Of a DNA stretch of 64,000 nucleotides, positions 33,280-44,084 are shown in pieces. This DNA comes from Sepioteuthis lessoniana. Its lineage: Eukaryota; Mollusca; Cephalopoda; Myopsida; Loliginidae. The stretch's first letter is position 1. Each line of letters starts with the position of its first letter. The notes beneath the pieces are model-generated. The model ran no database searches, was not told the DNA's origin, and saw nothing but the letters and a program-made list of their open reading frames with translations. The position numbers were made by a program, and so were the translations under genes. The stretch lies in the NCBI GenBank assembly GCA_963585895.1, contig OY757916.1:18615723-18679722 (forward strand), read 5' to 3'.

Positions 33280-33560
33280 TTATGTAACCTTTTACCGGGT
33301 ACCTGGTACCTTTTATTTGATGTCTTGTGCCTTTTACCTGGTGTCAGGTATTTTCTACTCGATGTCTGTTACCTTTTACCAAAACCCTGGTTTTTTAACG
33401 AATATCTGGTACCTTTTACCTGTTATCTGGTTATCTTAACTGGATATCTGCTCACTTTTTCACGGTATCTTGCGCTTTTTACCTGATATCTGATTTTTTC
33501 AATCCGGTATCTGCTAGTTTTTACCCGGTATCTAGTGCCATTTACCTGGCATCTGAAACG
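33280..33560. repeat. 21-bp minisatellite, array 2 right part
   Basis: Degenerate units (ACCTGGTACCTTTTATTTG and similar) resume directly after the mariner. Confidence 0.85.
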
Positions 33561-33940
33561 TTTTACCGGCTATAAAGTGCCGTTTACCAGATACCTGATA
33601 CCTTTTACCGGCTATAAAGTGCCGTTTACCAGATACCTGATACCTTTTACCGGCTATAAAGTGCCGTTTACCAGATACCTGATACCTTTTACCGGCTATA
33701 AAGTGCCGTTTACCAGATACCTGATACCTTTTACCGGCTATAAAGTGCCGTTTACCAGATACCTGATACCTTTTACCGGCTATAAAGTGCCGTTTACCAG
33801 ATACCTAATACCTTTTACCGGCTATAAAGTGCCGTTTACCAGATACCTGATACCTTTTACCGGCTATAAAGTGCCGTTTACCAGATACCTGATACCTTTT
33901 ACCGGATATAAAATGCCGTTTACCTGATATCTGATACCTT
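33561..33940. repeat. 42-bp homogeneous sub-array
   Basis: Nine consecutive 42-bp units, almost identical, starting at 33561, 33603, 33645 and so on. Each is a dimer of diverged 21-bp halves (TTTTACCGGCTATAAAGTGC and TTTACCAGATACCTGATACC). The frame stays open and encodes RYLIPFTGYKVPFT repeated. The uniformity against degenerate surroundings shows recent local amplification. Confidence 0.95.
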
Positions 33941-34030
33941 TTTACCAGATATCTGACACCTTTTACATGGTATCTGGTATTTTTTCCAGGTAACTGATGC
34001 TTTTTACACGTCACCTTTTTACCTTTTAAC
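33941..34030. repeat. 21-bp minisatellite, degenerate end
   Basis: Last diverged units (TTACCAGATATCTGACACC and similar), ending in TTTTTACCTTTTAACTTTT. Confidence 0.7.
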
Positions 34031-34514
34031 TTTTTACTTTTTTATGCGTCCACTGCAAATGACTTGGACATTAAAGAACAAAGTTACAAAATTTATGTAT
34101 CAATTATATTATCTACATGTCTTCCAATTTCTTGCTGATCTTCGGGTACCTAAGAGTTTTAGTAGCCTCTAGACGTCCAGGTTTCGCTCCGTCACCCTAG
34201 ATAGTTGCGATTGCTTTTTTATGAACTAAAAATAGATGAATTGTGCACCCCAAACAGCATTCTTTAGATGTTCCCTAATACAGGTAGTCATACAAAGGCT
34301 AGAGCCAAGTCTTCCATGCTATTTTATCCATAGCTAGAGAGAAGACTAGTTAGTAACTATGGGAAATAATATATTCCCAAAATAAATTCATTCATAATAT
34401 TTCTAAATATTTTTTTAAAAATTCTGTTTAAAGAACATTCCCAAAAAACATACTTCGCCAGTTGCTGTGATTACAATAATATGTTCCTACTGTGTGTTCT
34501 CCGAAAAGAACTCC
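34031..34514. other. Unassigned AT-rich stretch
   Basis: No gene. Text with AAAGAACATTCCCAAAAAAC resembles 35415-35440, so a dispersed repeat is likely. Confidence 0.4.
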
Positions 34515-34612
34515 TCAGGTTAGATTTCAGGGTTTTTCCTTCTCCAAGACTGGTTTCCTCTTTAAGACTAAACAGCCCCGCCTTTCCCCTGTATTTTACC
34601 CATAACTGGTTG
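34515..34612 (-). mobile_element. SINE-A internal fragment
   Basis: TTCCTTCTCCAAGACTGGTT, AGACTAAACAGCCC and TTTACCCATAACTGG in reverse orientation. Both ends are missing. Confidence 0.6.
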
Positions 34613-34811
34613 AGGTGTGGTAGACACAGAAATAATAAATTGTCTTAACAATTTCACTTATGATATTTTCAAAAAATTTGGTTACAAATATTTCGTAATG
34701 GTTTTCAAATTTGAGAAAAAGTCAAATGATAATACAGACGATGAATCTAAAAAAAATGATGGAATCTGCGACCATTTTATGATTAAATACTTTAACCTGA
34801 AAACAGGTTTT

Positions 34812-34849
<38 letters not shown>
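34812..34849 (+). repeat. (TC)n microsatellite
   Basis: About 18 TC units. Confidence 0.95.
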
Positions 34850-34852
<3 letters not shown>

Positions 34853-34884
34853 GCTAAAATCTTATTCAAAGTAAAGTTAAGGTT

Positions 34885-35232
34885 TGTGGTGTATTGTGAT
34901 AAGGAAAAGATACACAGTTAAATAGAATTAATTGTTTATTAACTCAAGTGGTACAGTCCGACTCGTATTATAAGTCTCGCGCTGTTGGTGTTACGTCCGA
35001 AGTTGGTCTTACTACTGACCGACGTCCTTTCAGAGCTATCTCTCTGCTTCTCTTTCTGCTTCTTTTTCTACTTCCCCAGGCTTAAGAGACACGGCGTCTT
35101 TTATAGTTATGCAATACCGGAAGTCACGTGGTACGAGCCATTATACAACAGTTGGATATATACTGAATTTTTCTCGCCTTTTAAATTACTATTGACGGAA
35201 CACTTTTTCAAATATTACAGATTATTATAACA
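34885..35232 (-). mobile_element. LTR-like segment
   Basis: Read on the minus strand it starts TGTTATAATAATC and ends CACCACA. It has a strong TATA box (CTATAAAAGA, complement near 35097-35106) and, about 165 bp downstream, AATAAA (complement of TTTATT near 34936). GC content is higher than the flanks. No target duplication was found, so the boundaries are uncertain. An isolated polymerase II promoter is an alternative. Confidence 0.45.
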
Positions 35233-35640
35233 TTTAAATAAAACAATAATATTTTCAGTTAGAATATTTTCAAATTTTAGTTTTAAAATATTTTCGGATA
35301 TTTTCTGATAAAAGAATACCTTTACATTTTAATAATATATTTTCCAAATAATTTAATCAATAATATTTTCAAAAATTCCACTTAAAAATATTTTCCGATT
35401 GTTTTCAAATTTTCAGTCAAAAGAACACTCTCAAAAACATACATCATCTATGGTTACAGAAACATTTTCTTTCCTTGTGTGTTCGTTTAATGTTATAAAT
35501 TTCTTGCATAATGCGCAAAACGTAACACTTCAAATTAAAAAAATGTTTTTATACCATCTTCAGGTTTTTTACTCATTTTTTCTTTTTAAATTCTCTAAGA
35601 AAGATATTCTAAAAGTATTGCCTCGACCTAGGAAAGTGTC
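35233..35640. other. AT-rich unassigned stretch
   Basis: Repeated ATATTTTC motifs. No gene recognised. Confidence 0.4.
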
Positions 35641-36188
35641 TAATCAACCAAGAAAGACATCAACACGCGACTAGCAAAGGCGTGGACAGCTATCGATGGA
35701 TTTTTGATCATATGGAAGTCAGACATGACCGATAAAATTAAATGCAGTTTTTTCCAAGCAGCGGTGGTGTCGATACTGCTATATGGATGCACTACATAGA
35801 CGCTAACGAAAAGTATGGAGAAAAGATTTGACAGCAACTACACAAGAATGCTGCGAGCAATATCGAACAAGTCCTGGAGGCAGCACCCCACAAACTAGCA
35901 GCTGTATGGCCACTTACCACCCATCAGAAAAACTATCCAAGTTAGACGAATCAGATATGCGGGACACAGCTGGAGAAGTAAGGACGAACTCATAAGTGAC
36001 GTAGTCCTGTGGACCCCTTCATATGGACGAGCAAAGGCAGGACGACTAGCTAAAACCTACATACAACAGCTCTGTGCTGATACAGGATGTAGCCTTGAAG
36101 ACCAACCGGAATCGATAAACGATAGGGAAGGGTAGCGGGAGAGGGCCAGGAAGATCTGTGCTGGTGGCGCGACATGATGATGATGATG
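35641..36188 (+). mobile_element. LINE-F C-terminal fragment, nearly readable
   Basis: Starts at KKDINTRLAKAWTAIDGF and continues KIKCSFFQAAVVSILLYGCT, then a stop replacing W. It goes on through NYTRMLRAISNKSWRQHPTN, IRYAGHSWRSKDELISDV and TYIQQLCADTGCSLED. It ends with GCGACATGATGATGATGATG. A few stops, but the frame is otherwise kept, so it is younger than the copies at 420 and 11715. Confidence 0.85.
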
Positions 36189-37108
36189 GTTCATTGCCAT
36201 GGATACTACAGCAGATACAGAGAGAACAATAACACTTTTGGATAGAGAGAGCTTTCAGCTACAAACAAATTCTTTTTTTTTAATATTATTTGCTCAATAG
36301 ATTTTACTTACATTGAGCTCTTTCCAGGAATATCTAAATATTCTAAATTTGAATATTTTATTTGTCCTGATTGAATGAAAGATAATAGCGCAACTGAAGT
36401 TCGCCCTCACTTACCATGATGTCACAGTCTAGCATGTTAGACATGAGCATACCCGCTATCTTTTTTAATACACGCACTGTACAAAAAATATGCAGGGAAA
36501 CCAGAATGACCTTCAAACTTTAGAATAAACAACTATGGATGTAAAATTGCATCTCTGTGTCATAATAAACATCTTCCAGGTGAACCAAATTTCCGCCAGA
36601 GAGGCTCTAGTTTCACTATCTTAGATAAGATATTTAAAAAAAACTGATTAAACGTAATGATAATCCCATGAAGCTATGAATATTATGGCGAGAAAACATT
36701 GCCCAAGTGAACTCAACAAACTAAATCATCCCCAAAACAACACAGTTTTACCTTTATACTTCGTAATCATTGATTTTCATATTGAAAATATGTTTAAAAA
36801 CTTATTCAAAAACCCATTAGACTGAGTCTCCTACTTCAAGACATCTTCGAGAAACAAAATTACTTCCACATTAAAATTATTTTAGAAACACCTGCAAAGT
36901 CGAATGGTATAGTCGTTAATTTCAAATTTGATTCGTAAATGAGGCCAATCTTTTAATATTCATTAGCCCTTAAGTTCTGAAATGTAAACTTATTGGAAAT
37001 TTAAAAAAAAAACTCTGATGTTTGCCTAAAGCCAAAATAGATCATTATTAACTGATTTATTTTTTTAAATTACTATTACTAGCGTTTATATATCTATTCT
37101 TTTTCCCT
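36189..37108. other. AT-rich unassigned stretch
   Basis: About 900 bp with no repeat or gene that I recognise. Confidence 0.45.
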
Positions 37109-37133
37109 ATATATATATATATATATATATATA
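37109..37133 (+). repeat. (AT)n at SINE-C 3' end
   Basis: About 12 AT units directly adjoining the 3' end of the reverse SINE-C. Confidence 0.9.
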
Positions 37134-37134
37134 A

Positions 37135-37368
37135 GTAACCAAGTTGGCCGCCCGTAGTCGAGGGCAACTTGAAGGCTCCTTTTTCAATAACCACTACACC
37201 GTGGTGTAGGGAAGGCGCTACTCCTTTCCCTGGATTGCTCCACCTTAGCATTGATCCGTACCGTATAAGGCTGAGAGTTAAGCACAGATGTATCAAGTAC
37301 CATTTTTTGAGACTTTGGTATGACTCTAATTGGTATTGAACCCCGGTCCCCTTGACACTCAAATCCTT
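37135..37368 (-). mobile_element. SINE-C
   Basis: Begins AGTTGGCCGCCCGTAGTCGA, body CCGTGGTGTAGGGAAGG, ends in a B box complement GGTATTGAACCCCGG. The extreme 5' head is replaced by an unrelated junction. Confidence 0.8.
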
Positions 37369-37371
37369 ATA

Positions 37372-37398
37372 ACAAAGGTTGATATGCCATTAAACCAA
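37372..37398 (+). repeat. Isolated tail fragment
   Basis: ACAAAGGTTGATATGCCATT then AAACC, the last part of the SINE-B/D tail. Confidence 0.6.
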
Positions 37399-37642
37399 AA
37401 GAAAAAAAACAAAACCTCTTACCATTATGCCAATATCACCTCTTTTTGTGGATTTAACCACCAAAAGTTCCACATTGAAGTAGATTTCAGTGTTTCATCT
37501 CATGACTTTATCTTTAATAAACAGAATAGTAACATAAACAAGTGAAAGATCAATTTCTTTTATGTTAAATCCTGCTCTGCGAGGCAGCATTTGAGCACTT
37601 TCTCTATTTAAAAAAAGTTTTTTCAATGGATTTTTTACTTGT

Positions 37643-37685
<43 letters not shown>

Positions 37686-37704
37686 TATATATATATATAT
37701 ATAT
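37643..37704 (+). repeat. (CA)n then (TA)n microsatellite
   Basis: About 20 CA and 10 TA units. Confidence 0.95.
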
Positions 37705-38565
37705 GTAACGTTTGTTGTAGTTCCAAAGAAAGAATAGAAATATTTTTTTTTATAGATAAGTCCACGAAGAGATTTGTATTATTTATTTATTTATTTATTT
37801 ATTTTGTTCTTACATACGTGTTATATATGTGTAGGTTTCCAGCTTGTTGGTTTCGTCTGAGAATATATATGGCACAAGGCCTTGTTAATGGGGTAATAAA
37901 TGTGACTTGAGCTCACTCTTGTTCGCAGTTTGAATGTTTTTCCGTTAGTTATGGGTTTTATATAGACGTCATCCTCTCTTTTTCTTAGAGTGTGTTTACC
38001 TTAGTCTGCTTTACGCCTCTTTGATATTTGATATGTTTTTGTCGTTGTGTGTGTGTGTGTGTGTGTGTTGAAGTGGTTTTGGGTTTCAAAATGCCCTTCT
38101 TTTGTATGCTCTAAAAACTACATTTATTGTAGTAAATCATAAAATTTGAATGCAAAACTGTTTCAATCTACACCGTTATTCATTTTTTTTTCTTTTGTCC
38201 AGTCACAAGTAAAAAATATTTTCACAGGTCTGTTTTTTGTTTGTTTGATTGTTTGTTTGTTTGTTGTTATTTTTTTTAATTAAAAGAATTAACAAGTTGT
38301 CAAATTTAGATTTCTGTCAAGAATAATTTCTCCCATGAAAAAATATATTTCTTAATCTTAAACATTTTGGTTGATAATTGGTGTATATTTAGCAATTCTT
38401 AGAAGTTGTGAAATATTTGACAATTCTCGTCGCGAAAAAAAAGTTTATTATCTGTTTTACCAAAATATTAATTGCTTTTTTCTCAAATTTCAAATTTGTC
38501 ACCTTACGTCTGATTTCCCTGTTTGTTCATATATTTTTACTTCATATATATATATATATATACAT
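37705..38565. other. Unassigned AT-rich stretch
   Basis: 37706-37800 is homologous to the complement of 40835-40915 (GTCCACGAAGAGATTTGTA and GTTTGTTGTAG). (GT)n lies near 38049-38069. No gene. Confidence 0.4.
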
Positions 38566-39095
38566 TGCCCAGTCGGTTGGGGCTGTATAAAAAAAAAACA
38601 ACTGCATCTCAATAAACAATCTGATGGTGAGGTTCCGGTAAGGCTGAAGATTCGGGAAAAGCTGAGTAACCTTTCATTACCATCGGTCTTAGGTCCACTC
38701 AGGCCCGGAGCGGTAGTATTTGATAGGGACCTATCTATGGGTAAAATAGAAGTAAACTGTGTATTTATGCTAAACAATTGCTTGAAAGGAAACTGTTTTT
38801 GTATGCTAAACTGAATTGTTTTAAATAGAACTATTTTCGACACTGAAATTGTACTTGCGATAAAATGAATTGTTTGAAATAAAGCTGTTTTGACATTTAA
38901 CTGTGTAAACAAAAACCTATTCTTATATAAAACTGAATTGTTTGAATTAGAATTGTTTGACTAAACTGAATAGCTTGAAACATAAATGCTGTTGGCAATT
39001 AAACTGTATTTATGATAAACTGAATTGTTTGAAATAGAACTGTATAAAAATGGGTTTGGCATTAAATAATCTAAAATGGTTGATATGCCATAAAC
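38566..39095 (+). mobile_element. Element D, complete plus copy
   Basis: Starts at TGCCCAGTCGGTTGGGGCTG, with core text CAATCTGATGGTGAGG and CTATCTATGGGT. Five or six VNTR units of 45-70 bp follow (ACTGAATTGTTTGAAATA and similar). Tail GGTTTGGCATTAAATAATC and GGTTGATATGCCATAAACC. The best single-orientation D. Confidence 0.85.
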
Positions 39096-39117
39096 CAACC
39101 AAACGAACAAACAAACC

Positions 39118-39118
<1 letters not shown>

Positions 39119-39154
<36 letters not shown>

Positions 39155-39182
39155 CGATAGAAACCAAACAAACAAACAAACC

Positions 39183-39228
<46 letters not shown>

Positions 39229-39229
39229 A
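39119..39229 (+). repeat. (AT)n and (GA)n microsatellites
   Basis: Two (AT)n tracts separated by AACGATAGAAACC and (CAAA)n-like text, then (GA)n. The ACCAAACAAACAAAC motif is shared with the D tail end. Confidence 0.9.
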
Positions 39230-39332
39230 ATTGCAAATAAGAGAAGTCTTTGTGTAAAAAGTGCATTTATTGCAAAGCAGATATAAAATTCATAAGTACA
39301 AAAATACCGTCACAGACTAATAGTGTCTATAA

Positions 39333-39339
<7 letters not shown>

Positions 39340-39413
<74 letters not shown>
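39340..39413 (+). repeat. (AT)n then (GT)n microsatellite
   Basis: About 12 AT and 25 GT units. Confidence 0.95.
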
Positions 39414-39417
<4 letters not shown>

Positions 39418-39683
39418 AAGATATAAACCAACTTTTTCGTCCACTGTACACCACATACCACATATTTGAACAAAAACTGTTAAAAATTTGATGGAGAAGA
39501 GATTTAAGAATTGGGCAAATGACGCACCCATAAACATTCTACTGCCCAAGTAGCAATAAGAGTAAAAAGCTACTGCACCCATTATCAATATTGGCAGGTG
39601 CTAGCAATATATAAAGGCTGCGACAAAAGTAATGGAGAAATCAATATTATTAAATTTGGTAAGTCACAATACCATTATTTGAT

Positions 39684-40085
39684 ATCAGTACAAAAACTGT
39701 CATAGATAGATAGATAGATATGTGGGTCTGAAATCAGTACAAAAACTGTCATAGATAGATAGATAGATATGTATGTCTGAAATCAGTACAAAAACTGTCA
39801 TAGATAGATATATAGATAGATATGTGTGTCTGAAATCAGTACAAAAACTGTCATAGATAGATATATAGATAGATAGATATGTGTGTCTGAAATCAGTACA
39901 AAAACTGTCATAGATAGATAGATAGATAGATATGTGTGTCTGAAATCAGTACAAAAACTGTCATAGATAGATAGATAGATATGTGTGTCTGAAATCAGTA
40001 CAAAAACTGTCATAGATAGATAGATAGATAGATATGTAGGTCTGAAATCAGTACAAAAACTGTCATAGATAGATAGATTTGTGTG
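39684..40085 (+). repeat. ~50-bp minisatellite containing GATA runs
   Basis: About eight units of GAAATCAGTACAAAAACTGT, then CATA(GATA)n and a TATGTGTGTCT segment. Unit length varies from 49 to 57 bp with the number of GATA repeats. The complementary strand encodes a repetitive TVFVLISDTHIYLSIY pattern that I regard as incidental. Confidence 0.95.
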
Positions 40086-40167
40086 TGGGTGTGTGCGGGT
40101 GGGTGGGATTAAAAAATGTTAATACTTCTATGGAAGATATTTTAGTTTCAGTCAGACTCAACCTGTT

Positions 40168-40735
40168 CACCCAGCCCAATCAGTTGGGGCTGTAGAATAC
40201 ATCGACTGCATCACTGCAGAGGGGTCAAACCCTACCCCCTCACACCGAGTGTCCTGATTTTGACATTATACCATCAGATGATGAGGCTTTAGTTCTGGAG
40301 CTTTTTAGGAATGTGGAGTGTTCTTTCATTGACATTACTCCCAGGTGCACTCTAAGACGGTGGCATAGTACCTGTTAGGGTCCTATCTATGGGTCAGATA
40401 GAAATACTGAATCATTTTCGATACTTGAAACTATTCATAAACGTGCAAAGAAATGATGTTAAATTAGATTATTAGAATGACATTGTAATACTTGGAGCCA
40501 TTTAACTGTATGCAAACGATTGAATAATGTTGAATAGAATTGCTAGTGTTAAATACTGATACTTGCAACCATTTAACTGTGTGGGAATAAAACTATTAGT
40601 GTTAAGTATCAATACTTGAAAACATTGAACAATGTTAAAATAAAGCCATTTATAGATAGAAATACTTGAAGCCATTTAACTGTGTGTAAACAAATGAGCT
40701 CTTGCTCGTTTAAGATATTTCACAGTTTAACTATT
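40168..40735 (+). mobile_element. Element D, plus orientation without tail
   Basis: Starts CCCAATCAGTTGGGGCTGTA. Core GACTGCATCACTGCAGAGGG, then GGTCCTATCTATGGGTCAGA. VNTR units have CTTGAAACCATTTAACTGTG. No tail was recognised before (AT)n. Confidence 0.8.
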
Positions 40736-40748
40736 CGTTTACAAATCA

Positions 40749-40933
40749 TATATATATATATATATATATATGAAAATAGGTAAATCCACGAAGAGATTCG
40801 TATCTTTTTAAAATGTATTTATTCATTTAAATAAATTCAAAAAATTCAAATTTCTTCATGGACCGACCTATTTTAAAATATTTCATTCTCTCTTCGAATC
40901 TACAACAATTATATATATATATATATATATATA
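40749..40933. repeat. Small hairpin element between (AT)n tracts
   Basis: Imperfect inverted repeat: AAAATAGGTAAATCCACGAA at the left is complemented by TTCATGGACCGACCTATTTT at the right. The whole is bounded by (AT)n at 40749-40771 and 40909-40933. One arm matches 37706-37800. Confidence 0.6.
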
Positions 40934-41095
40934 CTCCCCTACACATGCAGGGTTGAGCTCTCTAACGAATGAAGAAATTGTGTTGCCATTAGCGTATATG
41001 CAAGGCTCTTCGTATGAATCGAGCTCTCGGTAGCCGTTAAGCGGAAATATTTAAACAATGACAATTGCAATTCATAACCGTTTAAATTTCCTTCG

Positions 41096-41212
41096 CTTGC
41101 GCTGGTTTCCTCGTGGCTGAGTGGTGGAATCTTCGATCGGGTTTCGATCCCAACTTCGGGAATCTAGCCCGTCTAGCCACACTGATAGAACGATATAGAT
41201 TTGTCTGTGGAT

Positions 41213-41215
<3 letters not shown>
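41096..41215 (+). mobile_element. tRNA-like SINE head
   Basis: CCTCGTGGCTGAGTGGTGG (A box) and CGGGTTTCGATCCCAACTTC (B box) are spaced as in a tRNA. The text continues to CTGTGGATGACTATATA, then (AT)n. It differs from SINE-A, B, C and E. No acceptor-stem pairing is evident, so I do not call it a tRNA gene. Confidence 0.6.

Positions 41216-41216
<1 letters not shown>

Positions 41217-41247
<31 letters not shown>
41217..41247 (+). repeat. (AT)n microsatellite
   Basis: About 15 AT units at the 3' end of the tRNA-like SINE. Confidence 0.9.
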
Positions 41248-41251
<4 letters not shown>

Positions 41252-42229
41252 CAGTGTTGGTTGTCATTAATCACTTTATGGGTTTGTGTTGAACCAAGTG
41301 CAATATAAAATGGAGAGTGCTCAATATCTAGGATAGAACTATTATATGATAATAATAACTAAATATATATGAGATTTATAAATTTAATTCCATGGAATTT
41401 AGTCTGTGACTCCTGGGTTTCATGGATTTTTTTTTTTTTTTTACAAAACAATAATCATCTGGCAGTTAACAAAATGAAATGAATCGAAAAACCATTGGGA
41501 TTTAGTAGGAATCTTTGCGTGTGATTGAAAGTGTGCGGGGGTGTACGGGGGTGTGCGGGTGTTTGTGTGGGTTATAGTTGCGTATTATTGTGTGTATGTG
41601 TGGCATATAGTGTATGTTTATGTGAGGGTATAAACGTAATGCCTTGTTTTAATTCTGGTCTAGCATACTATAACCGTTTAAATACGCTTGCAAATCAAAT
41701 CTTTATTCATTCCTCTCGACATGCAATGATGATGTTTTGTTCCTTAGCTATAGTCACCTACATATACAGAAATAAAATAATGTAGCAAAAATAAGATACA
41801 CCGACGACTTTATATCAGGTTAAAACAACGCGCTGCGTTTGTACCGTTTTAGCGAGTAGAATGTTTGTTATTGTTTTTAGCGAAGAAATGCACTCTTACG
41901 CGTGTGTGTTATTCCCTCGCTAATTGTTGTTGTTAATAAAGGAGGATGAAGAAGTAAGAAGACGAAGATGCCGTTAGGTTTTATATGACGGTTTTTAATG
42001 GCAGCATGGAATAAAGAGTTTACATTTATGCTGCAAGTCTCGTAGGAAGGAAAGAAGTAAGTGAACGATTTGAAGTTATGATAGAGTTGAGAAAGCAGCG
42101 CGTGTTGTTGGATGTGCGAGGGATTATGTTCGCCGTATGTAGCAAAAGTTATGTTTGCTGTTTGAGGAAATAGACGTTGGAGTCACCATTAGTTTGTGGT
42201 TCTGGTTATTCGTGGGGAAGCGTGCATGT
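41248..42229. other. Unassigned stretch with G-rich tract
   Basis: 41537-41571 has four runs of three or more G with loops of 5, 5 and 9 bases, a possible G-quadruplex. No gene recognised. Confidence 0.4.
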
Positions 42230-42915
42230 CTTCAGAAAATGTTGCCCAGAGGAGAAGTAGTCGCTAGGTGTCGGAGCGAGATTCGGCATCGCAGTCGACA
42301 TTGCCAATGTGGGAGGTAACGTAAAGTTGTTCCTGTGTGTGGCGTATTGAATTTATCTAATTCATATCCAACTGGGAACCCTTGGTCTAAGAGAAATAGA
42401 TGCAAGGGATCCATAAATTTGACGGTTTCCCTCACGGTGTCCATGCTGCTGCTGCTATAGAAGAGCAGGCAGATGAGACGTTTGCACTGAACGAAGTAGT
42501 TCAGCCAAAGAGAGCGTTTGACGGTTTTCCCCAAATACTGCTGCCCCGAGCGGTGATTCCGGCTGAATAGGATAAGTCATTCTGATTGGGTGAAATTATG
42601 CGTCGAAGTAAATTACGCGCCAAACAAAAATTCCTTCTGCTACACCTTCACATACACATACACTATATGCCAAAAGGACTTTATCAGAATGACGGGTTTT
42701 TCAGCATTGGAGGAAGTCGATAAATACGAATAAAAATAAAAGGTGGCAGGTGTCATAAGAAGGTTGGTCAAGTCTTTGATGAAACTAGATACGCTTGATG
42801 GTGACTCCAGCCTCCTCCTATCCACATAGCCGTTGCCCAGATGTTTGCTGTCACAGCCAATCACCCCCGCCGCCATCAGTCTATGTACCATAGGTAAATA
42901 CGGCTATTTGCGAAA
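42230..42915 (-). other. GC-richer repeat-poor segment, possible 5' exon or promoter
   Basis: Higher GC and CpG content than the window average and no recognised repeat. Minus-strand frames of 100 codons (42534-42232) and 83 codons (42891-42640) begin with ATG. The latter has a normal amino-acid mix for its first half (AAGVIGCDSKHLGNGYVDRR). I cannot name a family. The TTTATTTTTATTCG run inside argues that the frame does not continue as coding. Confidence 0.3.
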
Positions 42916-43441
42916 TGTACATGGGACGTTCTTTACATATATACATAACGTAGAAGACATAAAGAACATAGGAATCTCGAAATTCGAAAACACCTAACGA
43001 CTTCTCGTTCAGGTACGAAACCTTTTTATTAACTTTGAGTTAAAGGTTTCGACATAAGGAGGAGAGACACAATCTTCTATACTGTCTTATTCATTTGGCC
43101 CCCATCTCGTGCGGCCTCCATAGGGTGCAAGTTCTCCTCGCGTCTGCGAGCTCCAAAAGTCAAACCTCTTCGTTTGGCGTCTAGTACTCAACTCTCTAAG
43201 TTTCTTCAGATTCTCACACAAACCTCTTCGCGCTTCCGGTGCGTGACGTCACCTCCACCCTGTCATCTCGTTTCGTCTCGGACTATTGTGACATCTCTGA
43301 GTGACATGTCCGCTCTGTGCGCGCTCACGTGTTACCACCTGCATCAAGGTTGCACCTAACTAACCCATGTGTGAGCCGAAAGGTTCTCAGCCTAACTAAA
43401 CCCAAAGGGATGAACCGAAATCCCTCGGCCATTACGTTACA
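42916..43441 (-). mobile_element. LTR-like segment (tentative)
   Basis: On the minus strand it starts TGTAACGTAATGG. It has CpG-rich promoter-like sequence, then GTTAATAAAAAGG (polyadenylation-like, complement near 43027) and an AT-rich end. TG...CA ends are possible (TGTAAC...TGTACA). No target duplication was found, and a host CpG-rich promoter is an equal alternative. Confidence 0.3.
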
Positions 43442-43763
43442 TCTATATCTCCCTTTTTTTCTAATCTGTTTCTCCTTCTTATGACCCCTCCCTCCATATA
43501 TTGCATTTTTATTCTTATTTTGCCACCACGAAACTGAGTCGAAAAGACAGTCCACGGAGCGAAAATTCTCTTAATCTCCAATAAATGAACAGTTCCGGGC
43601 GCAACGGTCAACAAAGAAGGTCATGCTAACATTTTTTTTAGAATATGAAAAGGCCCCTCTCTGGTGATTAACTTGAAAAAAGTGCAATTGTAAACAGTGC
43701 TTCCTAACTCTATTGACAAACTTCATCTTATTTATTGAATGACCTTTATCTATGTATACAGGG

Positions 43764-43991
43764 TGTCTCAAAATAGATGCAATCCATTAATACGATAATA
43801 ATTAATTACTGAGACAAGTGCCAAGGCGGTCATTTTGTAACTCGTACTGTAAAAAATACATCCTTTGAACTAGAGACATCAAATCAATGTATCTCTTAAT
43901 TGTTATTATATCAGCTTCCAGAAGATGTAATCCTTTTTCACTTCCTGGATAAATCATTATCATATTAATGGATTGCATCTATTTTGAGACA
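43764..43991. mobile_element. MITE with 43-bp terminal inverted repeats
   Basis: The left end TGTCTCAAAATAGATGCAAT and right end ATTGCATCTATTTTGAGACA are complementary over 43 bp with three mismatches. Total length is 228 bp with no open frame. No clear target duplication was seen. Confidence 0.85.
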
Positions 43992-44084
43992 GTTTTGAAT
44001 GATTCTGTGTCCAGAAGTAGTGGCACAAAATATCTTTCTTCTCTTGTCCAGGGCATTGTGGTCAATGATTAATAGTTCGAAACA

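Noticed and set aside
33535-33927. A 130-codon frame with a 14-residue repeat
   Set aside because: It lies entirely in the 42-bp minisatellite; open frame explained by repeat period.
37626-37910. Frame through (CA)n and (TA)n
   Set aside because: Microsatellite translation only.
41096-41170. A possible tRNA gene with B box GGTTTCGATCC
   Set aside because: No convincing cloverleaf by eye; followed by (AT)n as in SINEs.
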